Positions 22,028-34,000 of a stretch of 64,000 nucleotides of DNA are shown piece by piece. The translations under genes were made by a program, and so were the position numbers. The first letter of the stretch is position 1, and every line of letters starts with the position of its first letter. The notes beneath the pieces were generated by a model that was not told the origin of the DNA, made no database searches, and saw nothing but the letters and a program-made list of their open reading frames with translations. Location of the stretch: positions 13,903,629 to 13,967,628 of the forward strand of contig NC_081546.1 of assembly GCF_901000735.1 (NCBI RefSeq), written 5' to 3'. The DNA comes from Corylus avellana. Lineage: Eukaryota > Streptophyta > Magnoliopsida > Fagales > Betulaceae.

Positions 22028-25000
22028 GTTTGCTTCCCTTCCCTTCTTTTTCGTCTTCTTCTTCTTCTTTCGAGTTTATTAGGGATTTTAGAGATTTTAC
22101 CAGTTGATTTTTATTTTCTTTCGCCCCAAAATAATAAAACATTATTTACTTGGTCTTTATCTGCTATTAAGGGTCGTGTGAAGTGATTGGTAAAATTACG
22201 ATTTGGAATTTCAAAATGAAAATATATTATCATAATATTTTTTTTCTATTTAATTTAAAATTTCCTAATTCACTTTAAGTTTCATTGGGTCATGTTGTTT
22301 GAATTATTGATGTTAAACGGTTCTGATTTAATCGTATGTTGCTTCTACTTTTTCAACGGGAAGAAAATGTGGTCCCTGATATTCGAGTTAGAGGTGAAGT
22401 AAAACAGCACGTGGTGTGCATAGCACGCCCGTGCAATTTTTTATTTTTTTTTGTTTTACATGCCGTGTGCTTTGTATCACGGTCTTCGTGCAATTTTTTT
22501 TATTTTTTTTGTTTTACATACCGTGTGCTTTGTATCATGGTCTTCGAGTTAGACATGTGATACATAGTTTGAGATTGTATTTTTTAAATAAGCAAAAAAT
22601 TTGCATTATAAATTAAAATGCATAATTTTAAAAATTAAATTGTAATTTTAAAAGATTTTATCAAACACTTAAATTGTTTTTTAAAATTATTATTTTTAAA
22701 TTAAATTTTTTGAAATTATAATTTTAAACACACCCTTAATGTAGTTTTTTAATATATTTATGGGGAGCGGTAGTAAGTTGTACCCGTACACCTAGTCAGA
22801 GAAAAAGTGGGGCAATCATATCCATTAAAAATGGTCGTTGGTTAGAATTTCAAATTTGTGGGGGAGGGGGCCCAAGCTAAGTATTGACTTGGAAGAATTG
22901 CACCTAAAGAAAGACTTGAAGCTATGAGTGGATGAGCTAAAAGTGGTCCACTTCTTATTTTGCCGTGGTTGTTGTGGAATGGATCGAGCAGTACAATTTT
23001 TTTACTCGGAAAAAATAATAAAATCTTTTCATTTTTCTTTTAAGATATTTTCGGTGCAAATCAAATAGTAAAAAAGCTGTTTATATATATATTTTTTTGA
23101 ATTTATAAAGCTAATTTTGTTTTATTGAAAATTTGTAGGGCTATTTTTTTTGTTTTTTTGTTTAATCTTTTTGTTAGTATTAAGAGGACGTTGACATTTT
23201 TTTTTGGTAGTTTAGAAAGACATTGACCCAATTGATAGTTTAGAGAAACATTAACAATAAGTAATAGTTTGCGAAAATTTTAACAAATAGAGGTAGGTAG
23301 TTAGTTTTTCTGAATATATTTTTAGTTAAAAATAACAAAAATAAAATAAAAAAAGAAAAAAATCCATAGGATAAATGAATACCTTCTTCTTGAATAATTG
23401 TTACTCTTGGACCTTTGGTTTGGCATAAGAGTTTAAATTTACTAATCGTATTTTTCAAGTCACAAGCTATGTACTGTTCCATGAGATATTATTGTTAATA
23501 ACTTGTTTATATTAAATCTGCAAGTGGATTCATGTGCTTTTGCTTTCACTAGTCCATATTAGAAAAGCATATTATAAAGTTTTTATAGTACACCAATAAT
23601 TCATGAGACCATTTAATTATTTGTTAATTGGGATAACACAGTACTGCTCACATGAGTTCCACTTCTTTGAGCAACTCAAAAATACATTAAAGCTGTAAAG
23701 TATACTACAAGGAACACGCTTGTGACGTGTCACACGTGGTATGCTTTAATTATGTTATTTTTTTTTTTTAATTTCAAAAAGATTGTTAGGTAATGACGTC
23801 AACGCGGTATTCTATGATTCCATCAAGATCCACAGAATATTCAATCCGATTAGGAAGAGGTCTTTATTCCTGCCAACTTTAGATTAATGGCATTGCGTGT
23901 ACCCCCATCCACTGGGCCTGCCACTGACTGACAGGTAAACCTACTTGTCATGATGAACATCACATCCACCGAAAAGATTGAAAAAGAAAAAAACGAAAAA
24001 AAGGAAAAAAGGGGTTGAGTGGGGAAGAATAGGGTAAGATGGTGAAACATGTGAACCCCATCTGTCAACCTGTGTTGGGTCAGTTTCTGATTTTAAGTTC
24101 CTATGGATATAATTATTGCAGTCAAGTCAAGTTTCTCAATTTATTTCTATATTCTTATCAAGGAAAATATTTGTGGAAATTTAGTGATGTAGCACAAAAT
24201 TTTATTACTTTGTGATTTAGTGTAGGTGTAGTGAGTCGCAAAACCAAACAACATACAATTCGCAACTTTCCAAAACTAAGAATTATGTTAGAGCAGTTTT
24301 TGGTATGGCCTGACTGGCGATGAGCTATCTGCAAAATACTAAGAGCGTCAAAAGATTTCAGCCTTGGCTGAAGACACTCCGATACTTAAGTTAGCATGTT
24401 TGTATGAAGTGAGAATAGAGTAATCAGCTTGGATTTTTGGAAAACGGATCGACCCCTTTACATGATGTGTTGAGTCCCTTTTATCGGGTTTTCTATAACC
24501 GCTTTACTATTGATGCTCCTCGTTTATGTGGTAGTTAAGAGATAATAGTTGGTAGTTAAGAGATAATAGTGTTCCACGTTCACATAGTGGTTGACACATT
24601 TATATAGTGTTTGAGAGATAATCTCTTCAAATATCTAGAGCAGCTGAGTTGTTGTAGAACTCTATGTGGCTGTAGTTTATTTGGATGAGATTGCTTGAGT
24701 GAGACCCACAAAGGATTTTATCTCCAACAGTTACCCCCTAGTTCTATAACTGACTTGTCTAGCTAATCGAGCATTGAAAATCTTCGGTGTACTTGTGATC
24801 GGAATTACCTTTGTCCTTAATACAAAGGCTGAAGTTTTAGCCGTCATGTGTTTGTTGGGACCACAGTTGTTGGGGTGCCTATTATGTGGCATAGGTTTTA
24901 CCTTCGAGCTTGTGGCTCAGGTTCTGTCAAGTTGTTGTTGGAGAACTTTGTCGAATCTTTATTTCTTGCTAGGTTAGGCCAAGGCAAGGTCTTCATGTAG

Positions 25001-28000
25001 GTGCGCGAGACAAGGCTACGTCTTTTGTGTCCCAGGTCTGGCATAACACCTGAGAGCTAAAACTGTACACTCGATAATAAGGAGCAAAGAGCTTTCTTAG
25101 CAATTTAAAGCCTAGTATAGAGTAACTTCATAATTCGTCCAAAAATCCTCAATATCACAAATTGAATCTTGTAAGACATGATTGACTAGATAACTCCAAA
25201 ATTTGATTAATAGTCATTGATAACAAAAATTGGAGCCTAAAGTTGTACGGTGTGTATCGGAGCTTAATTATCCTCGATAAAAAATATCATGATCAAATTC
25301 CTCAATGATAAAAATTAACACCTACTAGTATTCTCCAAATAAACATACTCCAATGGTAGATATTCAACCTTTTTCTCAAGGAAGATCATATTTCGACTCA
25401 TCCTGAAAACGAATCAATTATCCCGCTCTTACTCAAGGAAGAGGCAATTGTGGGGTTTCATGCTAGTTGTGGATATTCTTGTTTTAAAGGATACACTGGT
25501 GCGACATTGAATTTGGCGTGCTGAGGCTTGTAACATTCCAACCAGCATTTTGCCATGATGTCTAAGGAGAGTCTTATATGTCTAGGTGCTTCTTGTAGAG
25601 ACTCAAAATAGACAAGAGATATATGTAGCAGCTTTGCTGCTGGTCATACCTGGATCTTATTCCAAGTTAGTTAATTCAGTAATAAGCAAATAATGTTTTT
25701 GATCACTAAATACGAAAAATATTTATGTACTGAATTTATAACTGGAAGGGGTGTACCAGAACTGCATGTCGGGGACAAGGGCTTGGAAGCTCTCATGCCA
25801 AGTCAAGTCTTTTGTGTCTTGATGGGAGAACTGGAGTTGAAAGTCCTTTTGTCTCAAAGGGGACTCTCGAGAAAGGATTCGTAAACTCTGCATGTCCCCA
25901 GAGATTGTGTTGCTCTTGGAAAAGGGTTCGTAAACTCTACATTTCCAAGAGACTCTTGGGAAAGGGTTCTTGAACTCTACATTCCCAAGAGATTTTGTTG
26001 CTCTTGGAAAAGGGTTCGTAAACTCTACATATCCAAGAGGCTCTCGGGAAAGGGTTCTTAAATTGATGGGGATAAAATTCACTGTGGATCCCACTCATCC
26101 AGATAAGCTACTGCCACAAAGTTTTACAACAAGTCAGCTGCTCTAAATATTTCAAGAGATTATCTCTCAAACATTACATAAATATATCAACCATTACATG
26201 AACGCGGAACACCATTATCTCTCAACTACCACATAAACGTGGAGCATCAATAGCAAAGCGGTTATAGAAACTCGATAAAAGGGACTCAACGCATCAGGTA
26301 AAGGGGTCGATCCGTCTCCCTAAAATCCAAGCTGATTACTCTATTCTCACTCAAGACAAACATACTGTCTTTGGCTAAGACCAGGAATCCTTTGACGCTC
26401 TTACTATTTTGCATGTAGCCCATCGTCAGTCAGGCCGTAACAAATTAAATCAAGGAATTGAATAAAGATAGAAGGAAACTTAACATTTGAGTATTTCTTA
26501 ATAAAAAATGAGAGAAAACAAACATAAACTGCGACTAGGGCCATCCTTATTAGGTTTATATAGAAAACACAATCACTACTCTACTGAAACACATAATTAA
26601 CACACCTAGTTGCGATCTCGATTAGATGAGACTACTAACTCGTATGGACGAGAATCGTTATAAAACTTTTACGAATAATCTCGGTTGGACAAGCTTCGAC
26701 TGGCCTTCTAACCGAACGTCTCAAACTTACTATTTGATCGGACAAAGAGCGACTGTGGCACCGATTGAATGCCTCAGCTCATTCACTTGGTCTCAATTTT
26801 GAACATGTCATTTGAACGTTGACCGAACGCCACTCTGGCCGAGACTACCTAGAGTCACATTTGAAGCTCACCCAGAAGACTCATTCACCTAGAATTCACA
26901 TCGTCTTCAATTGAACCTCCTGTGTACAGAACAAGATGCTTGACATTGACATGTCTAACATTTTGATGTGGCTTGGAAGCTTCAACCAATATGCATTAGG
27001 ATTAATCTTCTCAATGATCTCCAATGGTCCAATCTTATGTGCAACAAGCTTGCTATACTCTTCCACGGGAAACCTATCCTTCATCAAAACAACTCATACA
27101 AAATCTCCTTTGTCAAATTCCACAGCATGCCTCTTCCTATCAACACTTACTTTGTATTTAGCTTGAGAGTCTTGTAAAAATTCTGAACTGTAGCTTTATG
27201 AACTTCTTGAATTTGAGCAATAAGAAGTTTAGCCTTATCATTCACCTGCTTTAAATCAGGAATAAGTGCTAAATTCAACAGTGCACAAGGATTAGTTTTG
27301 TAGACAATAAAGAACAGACTAAAACCGGTACTTCGATTGGTAGACCTATTATTATAGGCTGTTAGAAGTGTTAGGGTTTTGAGGGTAGTTTAGTCTCTAT
27401 GGTATTTCCTCTAATCCTATATAATAGGATGCTTGTATTAAATTTAATAAGCCGAATAATAAAATAGCCTCCACCTTTTGTGTCTAAACCGTTCATACAA
27501 ACTTTAACATGGTATCAGACCCTTAGGGTTTGAATCCTCTGTAGTAGTGTTTTTCCGCTATATTTGTATTGTTTTGTTGAGTTTTTTTTTTGGTTGGCAG
27601 CACCGCCCATGTGGGCTTAATGCCCACACGGGCAGTACCTTTGTAGAGCTCTCTAGAGCACTTTTTTTTGGTTTTGTTTATGGTGACCGAAACTCTTCCG
27701 GTGAGAAAAAAAAAAATGTATTAAGTTTATTTTTGGTGTTCTGTGATGTTGGCCGGCTTGTTTTGTGGTTGCCAGCGTTGTCTGTAGTGGTTGGTGTAGG
27801 GTGGCCGGCGTGGTGCAGCGGCCATCAAAAAAATAAAGGAAAGAAAAACCAGCACTGTAGTTGCTGCTGGGGTGCGAGTTCTTATTGCTGGGTATGATGG
27901 CCGGCATGTTTTGTAGTGGCCGGAGTTTTTTGTCTTCTCCGGGGAGCTCCGGTGAAGGTCCGGAGTGCTTCTAGTGACTGTTTCTGTTATGTTTTCAGTG

Positions 28001-31000
28001 TTTTTCTTTTGTTTTTAGGTACTGCCGGCCTGTTCTGTGTGTTTCCGGCCAGTTTTGAAGCTCCAACGAAGTTCCAGCATGCTTCCGGCGAAACTCTAGC
28101 AAGCCTCCGGCGAAGTTTTTTTTATTTTTTATTTTTCCAGTATTCGTTTTCCGGCAAAACTTGTTGGTTAATCATATGAAATATAATTGTTGTTAGTTGT
28201 TGGTTGTTGTTGCTGATCGATGTATCCGACCGGGTTTGGTGTTTTGCAACGAGAACCGATCCATTGTTGTGATTGATGTATCCAACCAGCCTTGGTGTTT
28301 TGCTGTGAGAACCGATCCCAAGTTGTTATTGATTGATGTATCCGACCGGCTTTGGATTCTCCAGCGAGAACCAATCTAATGTTGTGATCGATGTATCTGA
28401 TCGGCCTTGGTGTTTTGCGGCGAGATCCGATCAAATCATGATTGTTAAAGTTTCCGACGTGTTTTCGACCGGCGTTGAAGTTTTATTTACTTATCTTATT
28501 TGTATTGTGTACTGTAAGCTGTTCCAGCTTGAGGGGGAGTGTTAGAGTATGTTTTTCTAGTTGTTTTTTCATTTGCTTGTTTTTTCTAAGCTGGATTCAT
28601 ATGATGTATATGCTCTAGCTTAAGGGGGAGTGTTAGAAGAGATATTAGGGTTTGAGTCATTAGGGTTTCAAGGGTAGTTTGGTCTTTGTGTCAGTAGGGT
28701 TTAGCCTATATATTTGGTTGTTTGTATTAAGTTTAATAAGCCAAGTAATATAATAGCCTCCACCTTTTATGTCTAAACCATTAATATATTAAGGTTTTAG
28801 TCATTAGGGTTTCAAGGATAGTTTGGTCTTTGTGTCAGTAGGGTTTAGCCTATATATTTGATTGTTTGTAGGTCGAAAAAGTTGAATGAACAAGAGGCAC
28901 TAGCCTTCATTCTCTCTTCTTCCTCTCAAACTCCCCCTCCTACAAATATTAACATGGTATCAGAGCTTATTCCGATTCTTGGGTAATCTATCGTTGGGTT
29001 TTTTCTCTTGTTGGCTGTAGCATTGCGGGCGCAGTTCCTTCGTTGAGCAGTTTTGTTTTGTTTTATGGTGACCGGAACACTTCCGGTGGGAAAAGAAAAA
29101 AATGATTTTGTTTGTTTTTGGTGTTCTGTGATGGTGGTCGAAATGTTCTGTGGTGGTTGGCCGGCATAGTCTGTGGTGGCCGGCGGAGTTGCAGTGGCCA
29201 TCGAAAAAAAAGAAAAAAAGAAAAAATCCAGCGGTTTGATTTTGTGTTGTTGAAAAGTTACTATGTGGTCATCTATTGATTCTGTAGCCACTGTTTTTGG
29301 AGTGGCTGGAGTTTTCTGTCTTCTAGGGCAAGTTCAGGCGAGCTTCGGCGATACATAGGCGGGTCTCTGGCTTTCTTTTTTATTTTATTTTATTTATTAT
29401 TTTTTTTATGGCAAAACTCATCAAATCTTGGTTGTTGGTTGTTAGTGATCGATGTATCCGACTAGCCTTGGTGTTTCATGGCGCGAACCGATCACCTCTT
29501 GTTAGTGATTGTTGTATCCAATCAAATCTTGGTTGTTGCAGTTTTGGACGAGTTTTCGACAGGCATTGAAGTTTTATTAAATTATCTTGTTATTTGTATA
29601 AGTCCTTGTATTCTGTGCTCCAAGCTGTTCAAGCTTGAGGGGGTGTTAGAGTATATTTTTCTAATTGTTTTTCGTTTGCTTTTATCTTCCAAGCTGGATG
29701 TATGTGCTCCAGCTTGAGGGGGAGTGTCAGAAGTGTTAGGGTTTTGAGGGTAGTTTAGTCTTTATGGTATTTCCTCTAATCCTATATAATAGGATGCTTG
29801 TATTAGGTTAAAATAAGTTGAATAATATAATAGCCTCTGTCTTTTGTGTTTAAACCGTTCATACAAATCTTAACATAGGCAAACTTAGTCTGAAATAGCT
29901 TATGATACCCTGATTTTAGATGATCACCCACTAAGCTCTTAAGCAAATCTCTCAAAGATTGATTTACCACCTCCATTTGTCCATTAGTTCCATTAGTTTA
30001 AGGATGATAGACACTACTAAAATCAAGCTTGGTGTTAGAAAACCTCCATAAGCACCTCCAAAAGTGGCTAAGGAACCAAGTGTCCCAATTAGAAACTATA
30101 AAAAATGGCAATCAATGAAGTCGGTAAACCTCTTGAAAATATAATTGAGTCACATTGACAGCATCAAAAGTCTTCTTGCAAGCAATAAAGTGAGCCATCT
30201 TAGAAAACCGATCAACCACAATCATAACCTCGTTGTGACTCTGTTAACCCCAACACGTCCATGTTCATGTTAGTTTGTGGTTGATCAGGAATTGGAAGTG
30301 ACATGTACAAACTGACATTATCAATTGAACCTTTTGACACTGGTGTGGAGTTCTTGCTTTTTGTTGATTCTAATGTAATACCAAGTATCAGCAGTCATAG
30401 GTGACAAATATTGTTACTCCCCAATTTTGCAACAGAGCTATGCCTTATAGCTGAATGCTAAATTTTAGTAATCATTGATGACAATTTGCGTATCTCCCAT
30501 TTAGTAAAATTGTTGCGTTATGGATTTTTTAGAAAATGAACACATTGGAAATTATTGGCAATGTGCATGTTGCAGAATAACATTGCTAAATCATTTGCTG
30601 CTTTGTATACATAGAAGTTTACATGAAGTTTAACTTTTGAAGTTCTGAATTTGGCTCTCTTCTTTAACAGGTTACAGCAGCATTGAGAAAGGAAGGTCTA
30701 GAATTATGCAATCTCATTGTTGGAATTGATTTCACTAAAAGCAATGAATGGACAGGTTTGTGGAACTAGAGAAAACAAATTCTTCCTTTTAATATGTGCT
30801 ACAGTTCACTCGTTATTATATGAGTTAATGGAGCAGAATTGAGATCTGGTGGTTAGTATTTGCTCTTACAAAACCTTCGGGTGTAATGTAGCTGAAATGT
30901 AAAGTAATAACTATGTTCCTTAATTATCATTTTCTTTAATAGTTTTTATTAACTTTAAGGGTCATACAAAATTAGACTTGGCATTTTGATATTGGAGTAG

Positions 31001-34000
31001 AAGGCATTATATCAAAAGTCATTACATTGTCGACAGGCCCTCTGTAACATATAATTTGCGGTTTTCCTCCTCCCTATACTTTGTTAACATGCACTTTGAG
31101 TGATAATGCCAATTTCCATGGCCTCTCCAGTCTGGCTATGATGCCACGATCTCATTGTCAAGCACCTAAATTGACTCGAAGTGTTTATTGGTTTGTACAT
31201 AATGTAGACCTTGGTATCATATGATTTTCAAAGCTTTTTGTCTTTAATTTGCATATCTTGGTTGCCAATGCATCAATTTTATTATTGAAGGCAAAGTCTC
31301 ATTCAATAACCGGAGCCTGCATGCCATTGGAGATTCACCTAATCCATATGAGAAGGCCATCTCTATCATTGGAAAGACTTTAGCCCCTCTCGATGAAGAC
31401 AACTTAATTCCTTGTTTTGGTTTTGGTGATGGTATGTATACTCCCCTAAAGTTGAACATCTGGTCAATTTTCTGATTTTCTAGCGTGATCACTGGATTTG
31501 TTTTTCTGCTATAGCGACCACTCATGATCAAGAAGTCTTTAGCTTTCACAGTGATCATTTGCCGTGCCATGGTTTTGAAGAAGTTTTGTCCTGCTATAGA
31601 AAAATAGTTCCAAACTTGCGACTCTCAGGTTGGTTTCATCTTCCTTTATTCAAATGCTTTTCACCAATTTTGTTACCAGGCCCGTGGATTTTTTCTGCTC
31701 AGACATCAGCTAATCCTGTCTATAATGGTTTGCTTCTCTGAAGAAACATGGCTTCATTAATGTGGGTAATTTTGTTAAAGGGCCAACTTCTTATGCTCCG
31801 GTGATTGAGGCTGCAGTCGACATTGTTGAGAAAAGTGGCGGCCAGTACCATGTACTGATTATCATTGCTGATGGCCAGGTTGAATCAGAGTCTTCCCCCC
31901 TCACTTTCAAAAACTGACACATTGTTGCATGCACACACCCGTCTTATTTGGAGTTATTTCTTTTATTGCAAAGGTTACAAGAAGTGTAAATACAAGTGAT
32001 ATGGAACTCAGTCCACAAGAAGAGCAAACGATCAAATCAATTGGCAATGCAAGGTAGATCCTTACAGATCAGTGGAACTATATTTTCTTATTGTGGACTT
32101 CCATCGACTCTTTTTGCTCCTTTTTCTTGTAGTTTATCTTCAATTCTATAAAATGACATCAGTACGCCCGCCTTGGTCAGAGCTATTTTCATATCATTTT
32201 TAACATGTTAATTCTTTGAAATGCTAGAATTTGTATTCTTCTGTCCAACAATAGAACAAAGTTGGTCAATAAGTTAAAACAAATATTTCTTGAAGATGAG
32301 TTCGAAGCAATAATCTTATATTAATTCTTGGATTTGATATGTTGAAATGGCACTCATAGATTAGAATGAGTTAGAGGCCAGTTATGGTTATGTTGTGGAT
32401 ATCCAGTGAAGGATCAATGGAGCGGTTGATTGGATCGTAATATAGAATGTTTTTCTCAAAAAGAGGAACATAAAGATAAAAATTGAGACATGGTGGAAAT
32501 CTTAGGCACACTACAAGCTTCGGTCCAATGGAACAATGTTTGAATAAGCAACTTTTTGAGCTCTTCCATTGACCTTTCTTGATTTTCAAAGCATCTTGCA
32601 TTCCGCTCTCGCCAAATGATCCACATATGATGGGGACATCAAAAAGAGTGAGTTCTAAACTCCATAACACTCATGCCACTTCACAATGAAGGAAAAGATG
32701 GGTGATAGACTCACCACTTTGCTTGCACATGCAACACCATCCTACCACAATGATACCTCTTTTACGCAAGTTGTCCAAAGTCTTTTACGCAAGTTGTCCA
32801 AAGTCAGAATCTTTCCTAGAGTCACCGTCCACACAAAGAAACTGACTCGCAATGGAATTTTGACTTTCAATGAATCACTTATTTATCAAAAAAAGAATGT
32901 TTTTCTCAGTTGTACAATCTGTTCTGGTTACTATACAGGTTTTGTTGAAGCAGTATGATTTCTGAAGGAGGGTTGACAGCCACTGAGAATTTTCCTGAAA
33001 AGTTTTCTTTAGAATGGTGCTAATGTAATAAAAGTTACTGCAAAAGTTGCTTGGGCTTATGCTTTCGATCCCAAGGATGGTTGGCTAGGGCTGAGACGTG
33101 CTGACTTGAATTATGCTTCTGTCACAAGACATATTAGGACATAGTTTTCATACAGAAAGTCATTTGGGCTAGATGGGGTTCATCAAATTTTCTCAATCAG
33201 GATTTTTGGTCAATTAATGTTCTTACTGATTGTTTTTGGTTTACAAAGTTCTTCTGTTAAGACTGAAGGTGAAGCTCTGGTTTGGAATGTTGTGGGTGAT
33301 GGCAAAGACATTATTTTAGTATGAACTTGCTATCCTCTCTGGAGCCTGTTATGTCGCCATTTGAGAATAAAATTCTCCACGATGCTGGTATAAGAAAAGG
33401 GGGACAAACTTGCCAGTATACTGACTACTAATCCAAGACCTGCTTCTGCTAAGGACTATGGTTCCTCCTATTTTTGTCCTCAATATTGATAGGGAGGATG
33501 AGCTGAATGCGTCTCTAATCAACATTCAACCGCAGTGAGCTACTTATAACTTGGGAAATTTTTTAATTTTTTTAAAACCTTTTACTTAAAAGTTCCCTCG
33601 TATTGAGTACTTTGGTTCCCCTAAGTCATTGCCAAACATGATTGATTTGCTGGTGGCACTGAAGAGTAGATTGAGTACACAGGACGAACTTATTACTTGA
33701 GATATTTTCCTGGGTTGTTGTTATTAAACTGGACAGAATGGAGTATGAGCTATTTATTCTTTCAGTTTATTTCAACTAATGGAGTCTGGAAATGGGCTGC
33801 TAAAAAATCTGGTGTAGATACATGTCAGTTGCAGGTTCAAGTAATGTTGTTAAATGGGCGGCTGCAACTATGAGACATAAATGTTTTGGCTACTGCAGTG
33901 AAGGAGGTTATTTTCTACAAAACATTTTCGTTTGTGGTGGGGGAGAAATAACAGTGTACTCTAATGTACTTGCTGAATCATTAAAAGAAAAATTTACACA

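Larger units (their letters stand above)
27360..29875 (+). mobile_element. small non-autonomous LTR retrotransposon, TSD TAGGC
   Basis: Terminal direct repeats of about 150 bp (27,360-27,509 and 29,725-29,875) start TGTTAGAAG or TGTCAGAAG and end TTAACA, with TAGGC duplicated at 27,355-27,359 and 29,876-29,880. A TGGTATCAGA primer-binding site follows the left LTR, and a GAGGGGGAG polypurine tract precedes the right one. There is no gag-pol, as in TRIM-type or copia-derived elements. A third, related LTR with its own TGGTATCAGAGC lies in the middle (28,631-28,954). The two interiors are similar (TGGTGACCG(A/G)AAC, TTTGGTGTTCTGTGATG), so it looks like two tandem units. Confidence 0.85.
26450..30290 (-). 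mobile_element. Ty3/gypsy integrase relic split by a nested LTR element
   Basis: Read on the minus strand from about 30,250: [20 protein letters not shown] is the integrase core start. [21 protein letters not shown] and LLKSLVGDH follow, the first with a stop at the hyphen. The insertion 27,360-29,880 interrupts. The frame then resumes with [10 protein letters not shown] (about 27,185) and ends near 26,905 with [20 protein letters not shown] and [14 protein letters not shown], the integrase C-terminal domain. Stops and frameshifts show it is dead. 26,450-26,880 carries a minus-strand TATATAAAC and may be an LTR remnant, which is less certain. Confidence 0.8.
22028..30670 (+). other. RGLG intron 1, expanded by transposons
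   Basis: 8,643 bp from GTTTGC to TTCTTTAACAG. 22,028-24,300 is AT-rich and contains a short tandem duplication but no gene. An inverted LTR pair (24,301-26,442) and a minus-strand gypsy relic (about 26,450-30,290) with a nested small LTR element fill the rest. 30,291-30,660 holds nothing recognisable. Confidence 0.8.

Noticed and set aside
21746..22186. Single-exon 146-codon gene starting at 21,746
   Set aside because: The C-terminal part is intron 1 sequence, and the upstream start hides the myristoylation glycine; splicing at 22,027 gives the conserved RGLG junction.
31244..31570. Minus-strand frame of 108 codons
   Set aside because: It is the antisense shadow of RGLG exon 3.
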